Of a DNA stretch of 64,000 nt, positions 32,871 through 41,292 are shown piece after piece. Made by a program: the position numbers and the translations under genes. The stretch comes from Chitinophagaceae bacterium (lineage in GTDB: Bacteria; Bacteroidota; Bacteroidia; Chitinophagales; Chitinophagaceae). Numbering within the stretch: the first letter of the stretch is position 1; every line of letters starts with the position of its first letter. The notes beneath the pieces were generated by a model. That model had not been told where the DNA came from. It made no database searches and saw only the letters and a list, made by a program, of their open reading frames with translations. The stretch spans positions 1 through 64,000 of the forward strand of contig JALNZE010000012.1 in assembly GCA_023229465.1 (NCBI GenBank), written 5' to 3'.

Positions 32871-34754
32871 ATGGCTAAAATAGGCATCAATATAGCAACC
32901 GGCAGTTTACAACAGGCAGAGATGATTGTGGGAATAGACCTTGGTACCACCAATAGCCTGGTGGCCATCATTCACCCGGAAAGCAGGCAGCCCACCGCTT
33001 TAAAAGAGCATAATGCCAGCAGCCTGGTACCCAGCATCGTTCATTTCGACCCTTATGGAAATCCGGTGGTTGGTGAAGAAGCCAAAAAATTCCTGGAAAC
33101 CGATCCGCAGAATACCATCTTCAGCGCCAAGCGTTTGATGGGGAAGAGTTATCATGACTTAAAAGAAAACGCGGGGTTCTTTACCTATAAAGTAATTGAT
33201 GACGATACAGACAGCCTGGTTAAAGTACAGGTAGGAGATCGTTTCTATACCCCCATTGATTTATCTTCTTTTATTTTAAAAGAACTCAAACAAAGAGCCG
33301 AACATATACTTAAAACGCCCGTTACCAAAGCGGTAATTACGGTGCCCGCTTATTTTAATGATGCACAAAGGCAGGCCACCCGCGATGCCGGTAAATTAGC
33401 CGGCCTGGATGTTTTGCGAATCATTAATGAGCCAACAGCCGCCAGTCTTGCGTATGGGTTGGGTTTGCGTAAAGACGAAGAAAAAACAATCGCCGTATAT
33501 GATTTGGGTGGGGGAACATTCGATATTTCTATCCTCAAAATTAGCAATGGCATTTTTGAAGTGTTAAGCACCAATGGAAATACCTATCTCGGTGGCGATG
33601 ATCTGGACAGGGCCATTGTTCAATACTGGATGGGCCAGGCCGGCATTACGGAAGATGATCTGCAGGGTAGTAAAGAACTCTCGCAGGGACTGCGTTTGCG
33701 GGCAGAGGAAGCTAAAAAAATATTGAGTACTGAGGATACATTCAGTGTAGAATGGAACAATGAAACCTTAGCCATTACCAAAGAAAAATTTGAAGAATTA
33801 ATTAAACCATTGATTGATCAAACCATTCAATCCTGTGATCAAACCATTCAATCCTGCATGCATGCATTGGCTGATTCAACATTAACTGTAAAAGAGATTG
33901 ATACCATTGTAATGGTAGGTGGCAGTACAAGGGTTCCTGCAGTTAAGCAGGCAGTGAGTGCATTCTTTGGCAAGCCCGTAAATGATTCTGTTAATCCGGA
34001 TGAAGTGGTGGCCTTAGGCGCGGCTGTTCAGGCTGATATTCTGGCTGGTAATAACAAAGATTTTCTGTTACTGGATATCACTCCTTTAAGTCTTGGTATT
34101 GAAACCATGGGCGGATTAATGGATGTATTGATACCGCGCAATGCCAGGATACCCACCAGGGTGGGCCGGCAATACACCACTAAAGTTGATGGGCAGCAGG
34201 ATATGCGCATCTCTGTTTACCAGGGTGAGAGGGACCTGGTAAAAGATAACCGGAAACTGGCGCAGTTTAGCCTGAAAGGTATTCCCGGAATGCCGGCAGG
34301 TTTGGCAAAAGTGGAAGTAAGTTTTCTGATCAATGCAGACGGAATACTGGTAGTAAGGGCCAAAGAACTACGCAGTGGTGTGGAGCAGTCTATTGAAGTA
34401 AAACCGCAATATGGCCTCACTGATGAGGAAGTAGAAAAAATGCTGATGGACAGTATTACCCATGCAAAAGAGGATATGCAGGTAAGGGTATTGGTAGAAG
34501 CCAGAACAGAAGGAGAGCAGATATTGGCAGCCACTGAAAAATTTATTGCTAAAAATACAACCCTGCTAAACAGGGAAGAACTGGTTGCTACCGCGGGTAT
34601 TATGCAGGCTTTGCAATTGGCTCTTACCATGGAGGATAAGAACCTGATCTATTCAAAAATTGATGAGCTCAATGCCTTTACCCGCCCCTTTGCCGAAAAA
34701 GCCATGGATGCTGCGGTGAGTGGGGCGCTGAAGGGGAAGACGATTATAGCTTAG
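32871..34754 (+). CDS. hscA: Hsp70-family chaperone, HscA-like
   Basis: A 627-residue Hsp70. The N-terminal extension ([14 protein letters not shown]) before [13 protein letters not shown] is typical of HscA, the iron-sulfur assembly chaperone. The nucleotide domain holds [28 protein letters not shown] and [10 protein letters not shown]; the substrate domain begins [18 protein letters not shown] 7-residue direct duplication (DQTIQSC twice) interrupts the ATPase domain. hscB and iscU are not next to it. Its end overlaps the ribE end by 11 nt on the opposite strand. Confidence 0.85.
   Translation: MAKIGINIATGSLQQAEMIVGIDLGTTNSLVAIIHPESRQPTALKEHNASSLVPSIVHFDPYGNPVVGEEAKKFLETDPQNTIFSAKRLMGKSYHDLKENAGFFTYKVIDDDTDSLVKVQVGDRFYTPIDLSSFILKELKQRAEHILKTPVTKAVITVPAYFNDAQRQATRDAGKLAGLDVLRIINEPTAASLAYGLGLRKDEEKTIAVYDLGGGTFDISILKISNGIFEVLSTNGNTYLGGDDLDRAIVQYWMGQAGITEDDLQGSKELSQGLRLRAEEAKKILSTEDTFSVEWNNETLAITKEKFEELIKPLIDQTIQSCDQTIQSCMHALADSTLTVKEIDTIVMVGGSTRVPAVKQAVSAFFGKPVNDSVNPDEVVALGAAVQADILAGNNKDFLLLDITPLSLGIETMGGLMDVLIPRNARIPTRVGRQYTTKVDGQQDMRISVYQGERDLVKDNRKLAQFSLKGIPGMPAGLAKVEVSFLINADGILVVRAKELRSGVEQSIEVKPQYGLTDEEVEKMLMDSITHAKEDMQVRVLVEARTEGEQILAATEKFIAKNTTLLNREELVATAGIMQALQLALTMEDKNLIYSKIDELNAFTRPFAEKAMDAAVSGALKGKTIIA
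33816..33857 (+). repeat. In-frame 21-bp tandem duplication inside hscA
   Basis: The 21-nt unit starting GATCAAACCATTCAATCCTG occurs twice in a row (33816-33836 and 33837-33857), differing only in the last base. It adds seven residues to the actin-like ATPase domain, in the helix that in other Hsp70s reads as a single copy. Confidence 0.9.
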
Positions 34755-35373
34755 GAGTTGGGAGGTTGTTAAATAATTGACTCCTAACTACAAACTCCAA
34801 ACTCCTCTGCACATACTTCCCAAGTATATCAAATTCAACATTCACCACACTATCTTTTTGCACCTGATTAATATTGGAATGCTCAAATGTATAAGGTATC
34901 ACCGCTATCGTAAACCGGTCCTTGCCTACCCTAAAACAGGTTAGGCTGGTGCCATTCACTGCTATCGAACCTTTCTCAATCACAAGCTGGGCAAAACTTT
35001 CAGGGAATTGAAAAATATACTCCCAGCTACCATCCAGTTTCTTTCGTTCCAAACAAACAGCGGTGGTATCTACATGGCCCTGTACAATATGTCCATCTAG
35101 TCTTCCATTCATCAGCATACATCTTTCCATATTAATTTCACTCCCAACGGCCCAGCCGGAGAGGTTGGTTTTTTTGATGGTTTCCTCAATAGCAGTAACC
35201 AGGTGGCTACCTTCCTTTACAGCTTCCACTGTAAGACATACGCCATTATGACTAACACTCTGGTCTGCCCTCAATTCGGCAGATAAAGGAGATTGGATCC
35301 AAAAACTCAGATTGGTCCCTTTTTGGGAAATAGCGTCAATCCTCCCCGTACATTCAATAATTCCTGTAAACAT
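34744..35373 (-). CDS. ribE: Riboflavin synthase, alpha subunit
   Basis: Makes riboflavin from two lumazines. From the ATG at 35373 ([10 protein letters not shown], the canonical start) it is 209 residues, with two similar barrels: [13 protein letters not shown] in the first and [12 protein letters not shown] in the second. The usual C-terminus lies near ILGKYVQRS. Here some 19 extra residues ([10 protein letters not shown] and on to TPKL) follow, encoded by the GGAGTTAGGAGT-type intergenic repeat. The stop overlaps the hscA stop. I saw no FMN riboswitch upstream. Confidence 0.93.
   Translation of the reverse strand: MFTGIIECTGRIDAISQKGTNLSFWIQSPLSAELRADQSVSHNGVCLTVEAVKEGSHLVTAIEETIKKTNLSGWAVGSEINMERCMLMNGRLDGHIVQGHVDTTAVCLERKKLDGSWEYIFQFPESFAQLVIEKGSIAVNGTSLTCFRVGKDRFTIAVIPYTFEHSNINQVQKDSVVNVEFDILGKYVQRSLEFVVRSQLFNNLPTPKL
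34751..34806. repeat. GGAGTTAGGAGT-type repeat at the hscA/ribE junction
   Basis: TTAGGAGTTGGGAGG (34751-34765) and ACTCCTAACTAC...ACTCCT (34780-34806) are words of the repeat family, with AGGAGT/ACTCCT arms. The region is coding for both genes' ends. A further fragment (CAACTCCTAACTTTC) lies at 35409. Confidence 0.75.
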
Positions 35374-35453
35374 ACCCGCAAGATAATCCAATTCAGGATT
35401 TTTCCCCCCAACTCCTAACTTTCACTCCCCCTTTGACGCAATTAAAAAAAGGG

Positions 35454-35509
35454 TTTGGCATTTTCGAAGCAATTCCTATCTTTGCCGTCCTAAAAACACC
35501 TGAGGAGGT
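35454..35509 (+). promoter_or_regulatory. rpsU promoter and strong Shine-Dalgarno sequence
   Basis: TTTG (35454-35457), 19-nt spacer, TATCTTTG (35477-35484) form a full -33/-7 promoter. AGGAGGT (35503-35509) lies 9 nt before the ATG and is a perfect Shine-Dalgarno match. No other gene examined in the window has such a site. In Bacteroidia, bS21 helps hide the anti-Shine-Dalgarno of 16S rRNA, so a site on rpsU mRNA fits autogenous control. Confidence 0.8.
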
Positions 35510-35518
35510 ATCAACATT

Positions 35519-35716
35519 ATGCTTATCATTGATTCAAAAGATTGCGAAAACATCGACAAGGCGCTTAAAAAGTACAAGAAGAAGTTTGAAAAAAGTAAAA
35601 CTTTACTGCAGTTAAGATCACGCCAGGCTTTTATTAAGCCTTCAGTGGTTCGTCGCGGCCAGGTGCTTAAAGCCATCTACAAGCAGAACATAGCAAGCGG
35701 AAAAATAGACGTATAA
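35519..35716 (+). CDS. rpsU: 30S ribosomal protein bS21
   Basis: A 65-residue small-subunit protein. KALKKYKKKFEKSKTLLQLR and the C-terminal basic tail fit bS21 of Bacteroidota. It sits in the standard place before xerC and hpf. The ATG at 35519 follows the strong Shine-Dalgarno; an overlapping frame at 35433 is spurious. Confidence 0.95.
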   Translation: MLIIDSKDCENIDKALKKYKKKFEKSKTLLQLRSRQAFIKPSVVRRGQVLKAIYKQNIASGKIDV

Positions 35717-35783
35717 TCTAAGTTTTTGCTTAAATATATCCAGGTAGCCCCCCTTAGTTTTGTAACTTTAGGCTACCTTTTTT

Positions 35784-36680
35784 ATGCCGGTACCTCATTA
35801 TCCCCAAATACAGTCTTTCCTCAACTATATCCGGTTTGAGAAGCGGTATTCGCAGCATACCCTCCTGTCATATCAAAACGATCTGGAACAGTTCTTTGCG
35901 TACCTGGCCAGCCAGTTTGATGCCCCGGCTTTAGATAAAATCACAGCCATGTTTATTAGAAGCTGGTTGGCCGAATTAAAAGAAGAGGGGATCAGTTCAA
36001 AGACGATCAACCGTAAAATCTCTACGCTCAGATCTTTTTTCAAATATGCCATGAAAACAGGGGTATTGGAGCAATCTCCCATGACCACTTTGGTTGCGCC
36101 AAAAATCAGTAAAAGATTACCCTCTTTTGTAGAGGAAAAAGACATGTCAACCCTTTTTGAGTATGTATCTTTTGAGGATAACTGGAAGGGCAAAACTGAG
36201 CGCCTGGTGTTGCTTTTGTTTTATAGCACAGGGATGCGCTTAAGTGAACTGATTAACCTGAAAGAATCACAATTGGATCCGGCTTCTTCACAGGTGAAGG
36301 TAGTAGGAAAAGGTAATAAGGAACGGGTGATACCGGTATCCAAAGAGTTGATGGCTGAGTTGCAATCTTATATAGCTGATAAGCCTGTAAGACTGGAAGG
36401 GGTGGTGACTGTTTTTATAGCAGAAAAAGGAAAGCCATTGCAGCCACGGGCTGTATATTCTTTTGTAAAAAATCAACTAAGTAAGGTTACCACCATTCAA
36501 AAAAAGAGTCCGCATATCCTGCGGCACAGTTTTGCCACACATCTGATGAATAATGGCGCAGACCTCAATGCAGTAAAGGAATTGCTGGGGCATAGCAGTT
36601 TGGCGGCCACGCAGATTTATACACATAATACGATTGAAAAACTGAAAGATGTTTTCAAAAAAGCCCATCCCAAAGCGTAG
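35784..36680 (+). CDS. xerC: Tyrosine recombinase XerC/XerD-type
   Basis: Site-specific recombinase that resolves chromosome dimers at dif. The 298-residue protein has an N-terminal SAM-like core-binding domain (1-105, FLNYIRFEKRYSQHTLLSY) and a catalytic domain. The catalytic residues are Arg in STGMRLSELINL, Lys in VVGKGNKER, His-x-x-Arg in HILRHSFATHL, His in LGHSSLAATQ and Tyr in IYTHNT. It forms the rpsU-xerC-hpf order seen across the phylum. Confidence 0.93.
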   Translation: MPVPHYPQIQSFLNYIRFEKRYSQHTLLSYQNDLEQFFAYLASQFDAPALDKITAMFIRSWLAELKEEGISSKTINRKISTLRSFFKYAMKTGVLEQSPMTTLVAPKISKRLPSFVEEKDMSTLFEYVSFEDNWKGKTERLVLLLFYSTGMRLSELINLKESQLDPASSQVKVVGKGNKERVIPVSKELMAELQSYIADKPVRLEGVVTVFIAEKGKPLQPRAVYSFVKNQLSKVTTIQKKSPHILRHSFATHLMNNGADLNAVKELLGHSSLAATQIYTHNTIEKLKDVFKKAHPKA

Positions 36681-36845
36681 TCTGCCAAGGCAATCACAAT
36701 TATTTAAAAAAAAAGGCTAATATTTTTTTATTGTTATCTTTTAGTGTAACTTGTAATGACAATGATGGCTGATCATTCGGCATTAAAAAAAATCAACAAA
36801 AAGTTCTTTCAAATATATTTTTTCACCGATTAAACGTGAGTTGCT

Positions 36846-37145
36846 ATGAACGTTAACATTCAAACTGTGCATTTTGACGCAGACGACAAATTGGTAGAGT
36901 ATGTAACACGTAAGCTGGAAAAGCTGAGTACGTTTCACGACAAGATCCTGAAAGTGGATTTGTACCTGAAATTGGATAATGTGGTACATACGATTAAGGA
37001 CAAGATCGTAGAAATCAGGGTTCATGTTCCAAAACATGATTTTTTTGCAAAAGATTCTACCAAGTCATTCGAAGAATCATTTGACAATGCGATGGAATCT
37101 ATTGTTTCACAGATAAAACGAAAAAAAGAAAAATTAGCAGCCTAA
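36846..37145 (+). CDS. hpf: Ribosome hibernation-promoting factor / RaiA family
   Basis: A 99-residue ribosome-binding protein of the short form. The beta-alpha-beta fold starts MNVNIQTVHFDADDKLVEYV and ends in the basic helix SIVSQIKRKKEKL. It inactivates idle ribosomes in stationary phase by occupying the decoding site. It follows xerC by 165 nt and is closed by a clear terminator 5 nt after the stop. Confidence 0.9.
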   Translation: MNVNIQTVHFDADDKLVEYVTRKLEKLSTFHDKILKVDLYLKLDNVVHTIKDKIVEIRVHVPKHDFFAKDSTKSFEESFDNAMESIVSQIKRKKEKLAA

Positions 37146-37150
37146 AATGA

Positions 37151-37182
37151 AAGGCTTCCTTACAAAAGGAAGCCTTTTCTTT
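37151..37182 (+). terminator. hpf terminator
   Basis: AAGGCTTCCTT (37151-37161) and AAGGAAGCCTT (37166-37176) form a perfect 11-bp stem with an ACAA loop, followed by TTCTTTT. Confidence 0.9.
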
Positions 37183-37431
37183 TGATATAAATACATGAAA
37201 AATACAACCGGAATAGTAAGAATACTGTTTTTTACTGCCTGTTCAAATGCCCAACCCGAAATCTTTGCCCATACTCTTAGTCAATGCAGGCTGGAAGCCG
37301 GAGGTAAATTTCTGGAAGGTTTTTTTTCAGAAAATCCAGCCAAAAACCGGTTACTACTGCCATAAACCCCGCATTTATCCTCATTACTGGAAATACTGTT
37401 GAAAACTGGCTGAAAATATTTTTTTCAAAAT
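37183..37431. other. Gene-free stretch before the tRNA cluster
   Basis: Holds a 56-codon frame (37195-37365) with no recognisable product and T-rich tracts (T8 at 37319, T7 near 37420). I see no supportable gene. The downstream end carries the -33 box of the tRNA promoter. Confidence 0.5.
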
Positions 37432-37461
37432 TTTGCCGAATTAAGTTTTCCATTACCTTTG
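37432..37461 (+). promoter_or_regulatory. Promoter of the tRNA-tuf unit
   Basis: TTTG (37432-37435), 18-nt spacer, TACCTTTG (37454-37461), followed by CCATCCC. The extended -7 TACCTTTGCCRYCC is shared with the rplK (41316) and rpoB (43949) promoters. Confidence 0.75.
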
Positions 37462-37555
37462 CCATCCCAAAAAAAGGGTTAGTTCTTTTATTTTTGAATT
37501 TTAGATAGGGAATCCTGTTTGTCGGCAGACAGGTGAAACCTCCTGAAATGAATAT

Positions 37556-37628
37556 GCCGAAGTAGCTCAGTTGGTAGAGCAACTGATTTGTAATCAGTAG
37601 GTCGCGGGTTCGACTCCCATCTTCGGCT
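37556..37628 (+). tRNA. tRNA-Thr (anticodon TGT)
   Basis: Acceptor GCCGAAG/CTTCGGC, anticodon stem ACTGA/TCAGT with loop TTTGTAA, T-loop TTCGACT. First of four tRNAs upstream of tuf. Confidence 0.95.
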
Positions 37629-37633
37629 CTTAG

Positions 37634-37687
37634 AAGTTAGGAGTTAGGAGTCTGGAGTTGTGAAAAATCACTCCAAACTCCAAACTT
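37634..37687. repeat. GGAGTTAGGAGT-type hairpin between tRNA-Thr and tRNA-Tyr
   Basis: AAGTTAGGAGTTAGGAGT (37634-37651) pairs with ACTCCAAACTCCAAACTT (37670-37687) at 16 of 18 positions. It fills the whole gap and may guide processing between the tRNAs. Confidence 0.85.
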
Positions 37688-37692
37688 TTCCC

Positions 37693-37775
<83 letters not shown>

Positions 37776-37781
37776 CGGTTC

Positions 37782-37890
37782 AAATTTGAAAATTAGATAA
37801 TTTGAAAATTTGAAAATTGTTCTTTGTAAATGAAAATATGAGAAAGTGTTATTTATCGAATTAACGCTTTCTCATATTCTCAAATTGATT
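37782..37890. repeat. AATTTGAAAA-type repeat and 17-bp hairpin between tRNA-Tyr and tRNA-Gly
   Basis: The stretch begins AAATTTGAAAATTAG, repeats TTTGAAAATTTGAAAATTG, then forms a strong stem: AATATGAGAAAGTGTTA (37835-37851) with TAACGCTTTCTCATATT (37862-37878), one wobble, 10-nt loop. Confidence 0.85.
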
Positions 37891-37893
37891 CAA

Positions 37894-37966
37894 GCGGAAG
37901 TAGCTCAATTGGTAGAGCGATAGCCTTCCAAGCTATAGGTCGCGAGTTCGACCCTCGTCTTCCGCT
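37894..37966 (+). tRNA. tRNA-Gly (anticodon TCC)
   Basis: Acceptor GCGGAAG/CTTCCGC, anticodon stem TAGC/GCTA with loop CTTCCAA, T-loop TTCGACC. Confidence 0.95.
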
Positions 37967-37971
37967 CACGC

Positions 37972-38057
37972 GGAGTTAGGAGATAGCAGTTAGGAGTTGG
38001 GAGACTGGAGTTAGAATGAAAGCAACTCCAGACTTCCAACTGCTAACTCCAAACTCC
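37972..38057. repeat. GGAGTTAGGAGT-type hairpin between tRNA-Gly and tRNA-Thr
   Basis: A ~40-nt left arm (37972-38012, with GGAGTTAGGAG, CAGTTAGGAGTTGGGAG and CTGGAGTT) pairs with a ~34-nt right arm (38024-38057, AACTCCAGACTTCC...CTGCTAACTCC) with an internal gap. It fills the tRNA spacer. Confidence 0.85.
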
Positions 38058-38062
38058 CATCA

Positions 38063-38134
38063 GCCGTTGTAGCTCAGGGGTAGAGCACTTCCTTGGTAGG
38101 GAAGAGGTCGTGAGTTCGATTCTCACTAACGGCT
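38063..38134 (+). tRNA. tRNA-Thr (anticodon GGT)
   Basis: Acceptor GCCGTTG/TAACGGC, anticodon stem CTTCC/GGAAG with loop TTGGTAG, T-loop TTCGATT. Last tRNA before tuf. Confidence 0.95.
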
Positions 38135-38242
38135 CCAGAATGAGGAAGTAAGAAAAAGCGGACGTAATTTTGACAGGAAAATTTAAATTTTAAACCGGCG
38201 ATAAGCCAACAATTTTTTAAACACAACTAAAAACCGATAAAA

Positions 38243-39433
38243 ATGGCAAAAGAGACCTTTAAGAGGGAAAAACCTCACGTAAACGTAGGTACCATTGGTC
38301 ACGTTGACCATGGTAAAACTACTTTAACTGCAGCTATTACAATGATCTTGTCTAAAAAAGGTATGGGTAATGTTGCTAAAAAATATGATGAAATTGATGG
38401 TGCCCCCGAAGAGAAAGAGCGTGGTATTACTATCAATACTGCACACGTTGAGTACCAGACTGAAAGTCGTCACTATGCACACGTAGACTGTCCGGGTCAC
38501 GCTGATTATGTGAAGAACATGATTACCGGTGCCGCTCAGATGGATGGAGCCATTTTAGTTGTGGCAGCAACCGATGGTCCTATGCCTCAAACCAAAGAAC
38601 ACATTCTGTTGGCCCGCCAGGTAGGCGTTCCACAAATTGTTGTTTTTATGAATAAGGTTGACCTTGTGGATGATCCTGAATTATTGGAATTAGTTGAAAT
38701 GGAAATTCGTGAACTGTTAACTTCTTATGGATTTGATGGTGACAATACTCCAATTATACAAGGTTCTGCAACAGGCGCCCTGGCTGAAGATCCAAAATGG
38801 GTTGCCAAAATTGAAGAACTGATGCACGCTGTGGATACTTATATTCCATTGCCTCCCCGCCCTATTGACTTACCATTCCTGATGTCTGTAGAGGATGTAT
38901 TCTCGATCACTGGTCGTGGTACTGTTGCTACAGGTCGTATCGAGCGTGGTATCATCAAAGTGGGTGAAGGTGTTGAAATCGTTGGTTTAATGGAAGCTCC
39001 ATTAACGTCAACTGTTACCGGTGTGGAAATGTTCAAGAAATTATTGGATGAAGGCCAGGCGGGTGATAACGCGGGTTTACTCTTACGTGGTATTGAGAAA
39101 AAAGATATACGTCGTGGAATGGTCATCTGTAAGCCAGGTTCTATTACACCGCATACCGACTTTAAAGGTGAGGTTTATGTATTGAGCAAAGAAGAAGGTG
39201 GACGTCACACCCCATTCTTCAACAAATACCGTCCTCAGTTTTACTTCCGTACTACAGACGTAACCGGTGAGTGTACTTTACCGGAAGGAACCGAAATGGT
39301 TATGCCTGGTGATAATATCGGTTTAACTGTAAAACTGATTCAGCCAATCGCGATGGAGAAAGGATTGAAATTCGCTATCCGTGAAGGTGGACGTACCGTA
39401 GGTGCGGGTCAGGTTACTGAAATAATCAAATAA
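38243..39433 (+). CDS. tuf: Elongation factor Tu
   Basis: A 396-residue GTPase that brings aminoacyl-tRNA to the ribosome. G1 is [10 protein letters not shown] (residues ~19-28), G2 is [13 protein letters not shown]3 is [13 protein letters not shown]4 is NKVD and G5 is GSATGAL. The C-terminal barrels include TGRIERG and [13 protein letters not shown]. It is downstream of four tRNAs, a common tRNA-tufB arrangement, and ahead of tRNA-Trp and secE. Confidence 0.98.
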   Translation: MAKETFKREKPHVNVGTIGHVDHGKTTLTAAITMILSKKGMGNVAKKYDEIDGAPEEKERGITINTAHVEYQTESRHYAHVDCPGHADYVKNMITGAAQMDGAILVVAATDGPMPQTKEHILLARQVGVPQIVVFMNKVDLVDDPELLELVEMEIRELLTSYGFDGDNTPIIQGSATGALAEDPKWVAKIEELMHAVDTYIPLPPRPIDLPFLMSVEDVFSITGRGTVATGRIERGIIKVGEGVEIVGLMEAPLTSTVTGVEMFKKLLDEGQAGDNAGLLLRGIEKKDIRRGMVICKPGSITPHTDFKGEVYVLSKEEGGRHTPFFNKYRPQFYFRTTDVTGECTLPEGTEMVMPGDNIGLTVKLIQPIAMEKGLKFAIREGGRTVGAGQVTEIIK

Positions 39434-39494
39434 GCTCAAAGCCATAAGCTTTTAGCTTCAAGCGAATGTTTTTTCTTACATTTGTTATATCATT

Positions 39495-39534
39495 CTAAAA
39501 GCTGTTCCGGACCTCCGGAATAGCTTTTAGCTTT
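39495..39534 (+). terminator. tuf terminator
   Basis: CTAAAAGCTGTTCCGG (39495-39510) pairs with CCGGAATAGCTTTTAG (39515-39530), one wobble, ACCT loop. The word AGCTTTTAGCTT also occurs once upstream at 39449. tRNA-Trp begins 7 nt later, so readthrough or a separate promoter must feed it. Confidence 0.8.
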
Positions 39535-39536
39535 CT

Positions 39537-39608
39537 ACGGGCATCGTACAACGGTTAGTATTAAGGTCTCCAAAACCTTCGATCTGGGTTCGAATCCTAG
39601 TGCCCGTG
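39537..39608 (+). tRNA. tRNA-Trp (anticodon CCA)
   Basis: Acceptor ACGGGCA/TGCCCGT, anticodon stem AAGGT/ACCTT with loop CTCCAAA, T-loop TTCGAAT. It sits in its usual place between tuf and secE. Confidence 0.95.
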
Positions 39609-39611
39609 CAG

Positions 39612-39726
39612 GTTAATTTGAAAATGTGGCAATTTGAAAATTTGAAAACGTTTTTTTCATTTTTGCAAATTGAACAACAAATTTTCAAATTTTCAAATTT
39701 TCAAATTTTCAAATTTTCAAATTGCT
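39612..39726. repeat. AAATTTTC tandem repeat before secE
   Basis: Five perfect tandem copies of AAATTTTC (39679-39718) end 11 nt before the secE ATG. Upstream, AATTTGAAAATTTGAAAA (39641-39658) is the complementary word, so the leader can fold into a long AT hairpin that ends next to the secE start. Confidence 0.9.
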
Positions 39727-39729
39727 TCA

Positions 39730-39924
39730 ATGAACAAGATCGCTACGTATTTCAAAGAGAGTTACCGTGAGTTATTGGAAAAAGTAACCTGGCCAACCTG
39801 GATACAATTGCAACAGAGCACTGTTATTGTGTTGGTGGCTACTGTTATTATTACAGCGATGGTATGGGTGATGGATTTTTCCAGCAACCAATTGTTGAAG
39901 CTGATTTATTCATTATTCAAGTAA
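39730..39924 (+). CDS. secE: Preprotein translocase subunit SecE
   Basis: A 64-residue single-helix subunit of the SecYEG channel. YFKESYRELLEKVTWPTWIQL is the conserved amphipathic part, followed by the membrane helix VIVLVATVIITAMVWVMDF. The open frame starts at 39670, but the first 20 residues (NFQIFKFSNFQI) are just repeat, so the ATG at 39730 is correct. Confidence 0.95.
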   Translation: MNKIATYFKESYRELLEKVTWPTWIQLQQSTVIVLVATVIITAMVWVMDFSSNQLLKLIYSLFK

Positions 39925-39930
39925 AACAGC

Positions 39931-40539
39931 ATGGAACCAGAAATAGTAGAAACAGCCGTTGCAGAAACCGTGGCGCCACAGGCCGAAACCAAATGGTATG
40001 TTCTCCGTGTGGTGAGTGGTAAAGAACGTAAAGTAAAAGAATACCTCGATAAAGATATCATCCGCAGTGGATGGCAGGAGATTATTAAACAGATTTTCCT
40101 GCCAATGGAAAAAGTGTACAAAGTGCAGAATGGTAAAAAAGTAATGCGCGAAAAAAACTATTTCCCCGGTTATGTAATGATGGAAGTACTGGAAGGTAAA
40201 TTAAATGATGATATTGTTCAGCACATCAGCAATATCAGCAATGTAATGCACTTCCTGACTGATGGTAAAGGCTCAAAGGGCAATATAATTTCTCTCCGTA
40301 AAAGCGAAGTGAATAAGATGCTGGGTAAAGTGGATGAGATGAACGACCAGGGCGTAACCATGAGCGAACCATTCATTGTTGGTGAAACCATCAAGATCAT
40401 TGAAGGGCCGTTCAACGACTTCAATGGCGTAATCGAAGATGTGAATGATGAGAAGAAAAAGCTGAAAGTAACCGTTAAGATATTCGGCCGTTCCACACCG
40501 GTGGAGTTGAGTTACATGCAGGTAGAGAAGCTAAGCTAA
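39931..40539 (+). CDS. nusG: Transcription termination/antitermination factor NusG
   Basis: A 202-residue protein. KWYVLRVVSGKERKVKEYL begins the NGN domain, which binds RNA polymerase. The KOW domain (GETIKIIEGPFNDFNGVIED) lies at the C-terminus. The N-terminal 20 residues (acidic, Ala/Thr/Val) are an extension common in Bacteroidota. It couples transcription to translation or Rho. Confidence 0.96.
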   Translation: MEPEIVETAVAETVAPQAETKWYVLRVVSGKERKVKEYLDKDIIRSGWQEIIKQIFLPMEKVYKVQNGKKVMREKNYFPGYVMMEVLEGKLNDDIVQHISNISNVMHFLTDGKGSKGNIISLRKSEVNKMLGKVDEMNDQGVTMSEPFIVGETIKIIEGPFNDFNGVIEDVNDEKKKLKVTVKIFGRSTPVELSYMQVEKLS

Positions 40540-40558
40540 TTGCTGAAAATATAATTAT

Positions 40559-40587
40559 AAGCCTTCCCATTCGGGAGGGCTTTTCTG
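40559..40587 (+). terminator. nusG terminator
   Basis: AAGCCTTCCC (40559-40568) pairs with GGGAGGGCTT (40573-40582), one T-G, ATTC loop, then TTCTGTTT. It separates secE-nusG from the inserted toxin-antitoxin genes. Confidence 0.85.
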
Positions 40588-40683
40588 TTTAATCTAATAT
40601 GATGTACCCATATTGTAAGACACTTTCTTTCCGGCTTTTGGACTTTTCAGTTTTCAAGTCTTGCTGTAGACTTGGCAATTTAA

Positions 40684-40734
40684 ATTGTACCATTTATTGT
40701 ACAATAATTATATCTTTGTACAAATACTAGTACA
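40684..40734 (+). promoter_or_regulatory. YefM operator array with TGTACA cores overlapping a -7 box
   Basis: The perfect 14-bp palindrome TTATTGTACAATAA (40694-40707) is flanked by further TGTAC-type sites at 40685-40690, 40717-40722 and 40729-40734. The promoter box TATCTTTG (40711-40718) lies among them. TGTACA cores are the known target of YefM in Escherichia coli, so self-repression is likely. Confidence 0.8.
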
Positions 40735-40986
40735 ATGATTACTACTTATTCTGACTTTAGGCTGAAGCTAAAGTCTTATCTGGATGATGTTTTCAAAAAC
40801 CAAAACCCTTTGTTCGTAACAAGAACCAAGGGCGAGAACGTGGTGGTTTTATCCCAGTCGGATTACGATAGCATAATGGAAACCTTTTATTTACTAAAAT
40901 CGCCCAAAAATGCCTCACGTTTATTATCGGCGATTGAAGAATATAACCAGGGCTTAGGTAAGGAGCAAAAAATGCTTGAAAAATGA
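40735..40986 (+). CDS. yefM: YefM/Phd-type antitoxin
   Basis: An 83-residue antitoxin. SDFRLKLKSYLDDVF, then TRTKGENVVVLSQSDYDSIMETFYLL is the Phd/YefM DNA-binding fold. The C-terminal ~30 residues would bind the toxin. It starts inside the operator array and overlaps the toxin gene by 4 nt. It binds the TGTACA sites to repress the pair. Confidence 0.93.
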   Translation: MITTYSDFRLKLKSYLDDVFKNQNPLFVTRTKGENVVVLSQSDYDSIMETFYLLKSPKNASRLLSAIEEYNQGLGKEQKMLEK

Positions 40987-41237
40987 GGATTGTATTTATG
41001 TCTGATGCATGGGAAGATTATCTTCATTGGCAGCAAAATGACAAATCCACTCTCAAAAAAATAAATGCGCTGATCAAAGAAGCTATGCGGACACCATTTG
41101 AGGGCACTGGCAAGCCTGAAGCATTAAAGGAGAATCTAAAAGGGTTTTGGTCACGGCGCATTAACTTGGAACACCGTTTAGTTTATAAGGTAGACGAAGA
41201 TGCTATTTACATCCTGCAATGCCGATATCACTATTGA
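40983..41237 (+). CDS. yoeB: YoeB-type ribosome-dependent mRNA interferase toxin
   Basis: An 84-residue RelE-superfamily toxin. MSDAWEDYLHWQQNDKSTLKKI, GKPEALKENLKGFWSRRINLEHRLVY and the C-terminal CRYHY carry the catalytic Glu, Arg, His and Tyr of YoeB. It cuts mRNA on translating ribosomes. It is encoded inside the translation gene cluster, between nusG and rplK, and appears intact. Confidence 0.94.
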   Translation: MRIVFMSDAWEDYLHWQQNDKSTLKKINALIKEAMRTPFEGTGKPEALKENLKGFWSRRINLEHRLVYKVDEDAIYILQCRYHY

Positions 41238-41292
41238 TAATCAATTAGTTGAAAGTTTGAATCAATAAATTCCAAACTTTTAACTCTTAATT

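Noticed and set aside
35374..35450. FMN riboswitch upstream of ribE
   Set aside because: The leader is short and consists of repeat fragments; no riboswitch core sequences are visible.
37195..37365. 56-codon plus-strand frame before the tRNA cluster
   Set aside because: Has an ATG and a Cys near a hydrophobic start, but the rest is not protein-like and no promoter or homologue is evident.
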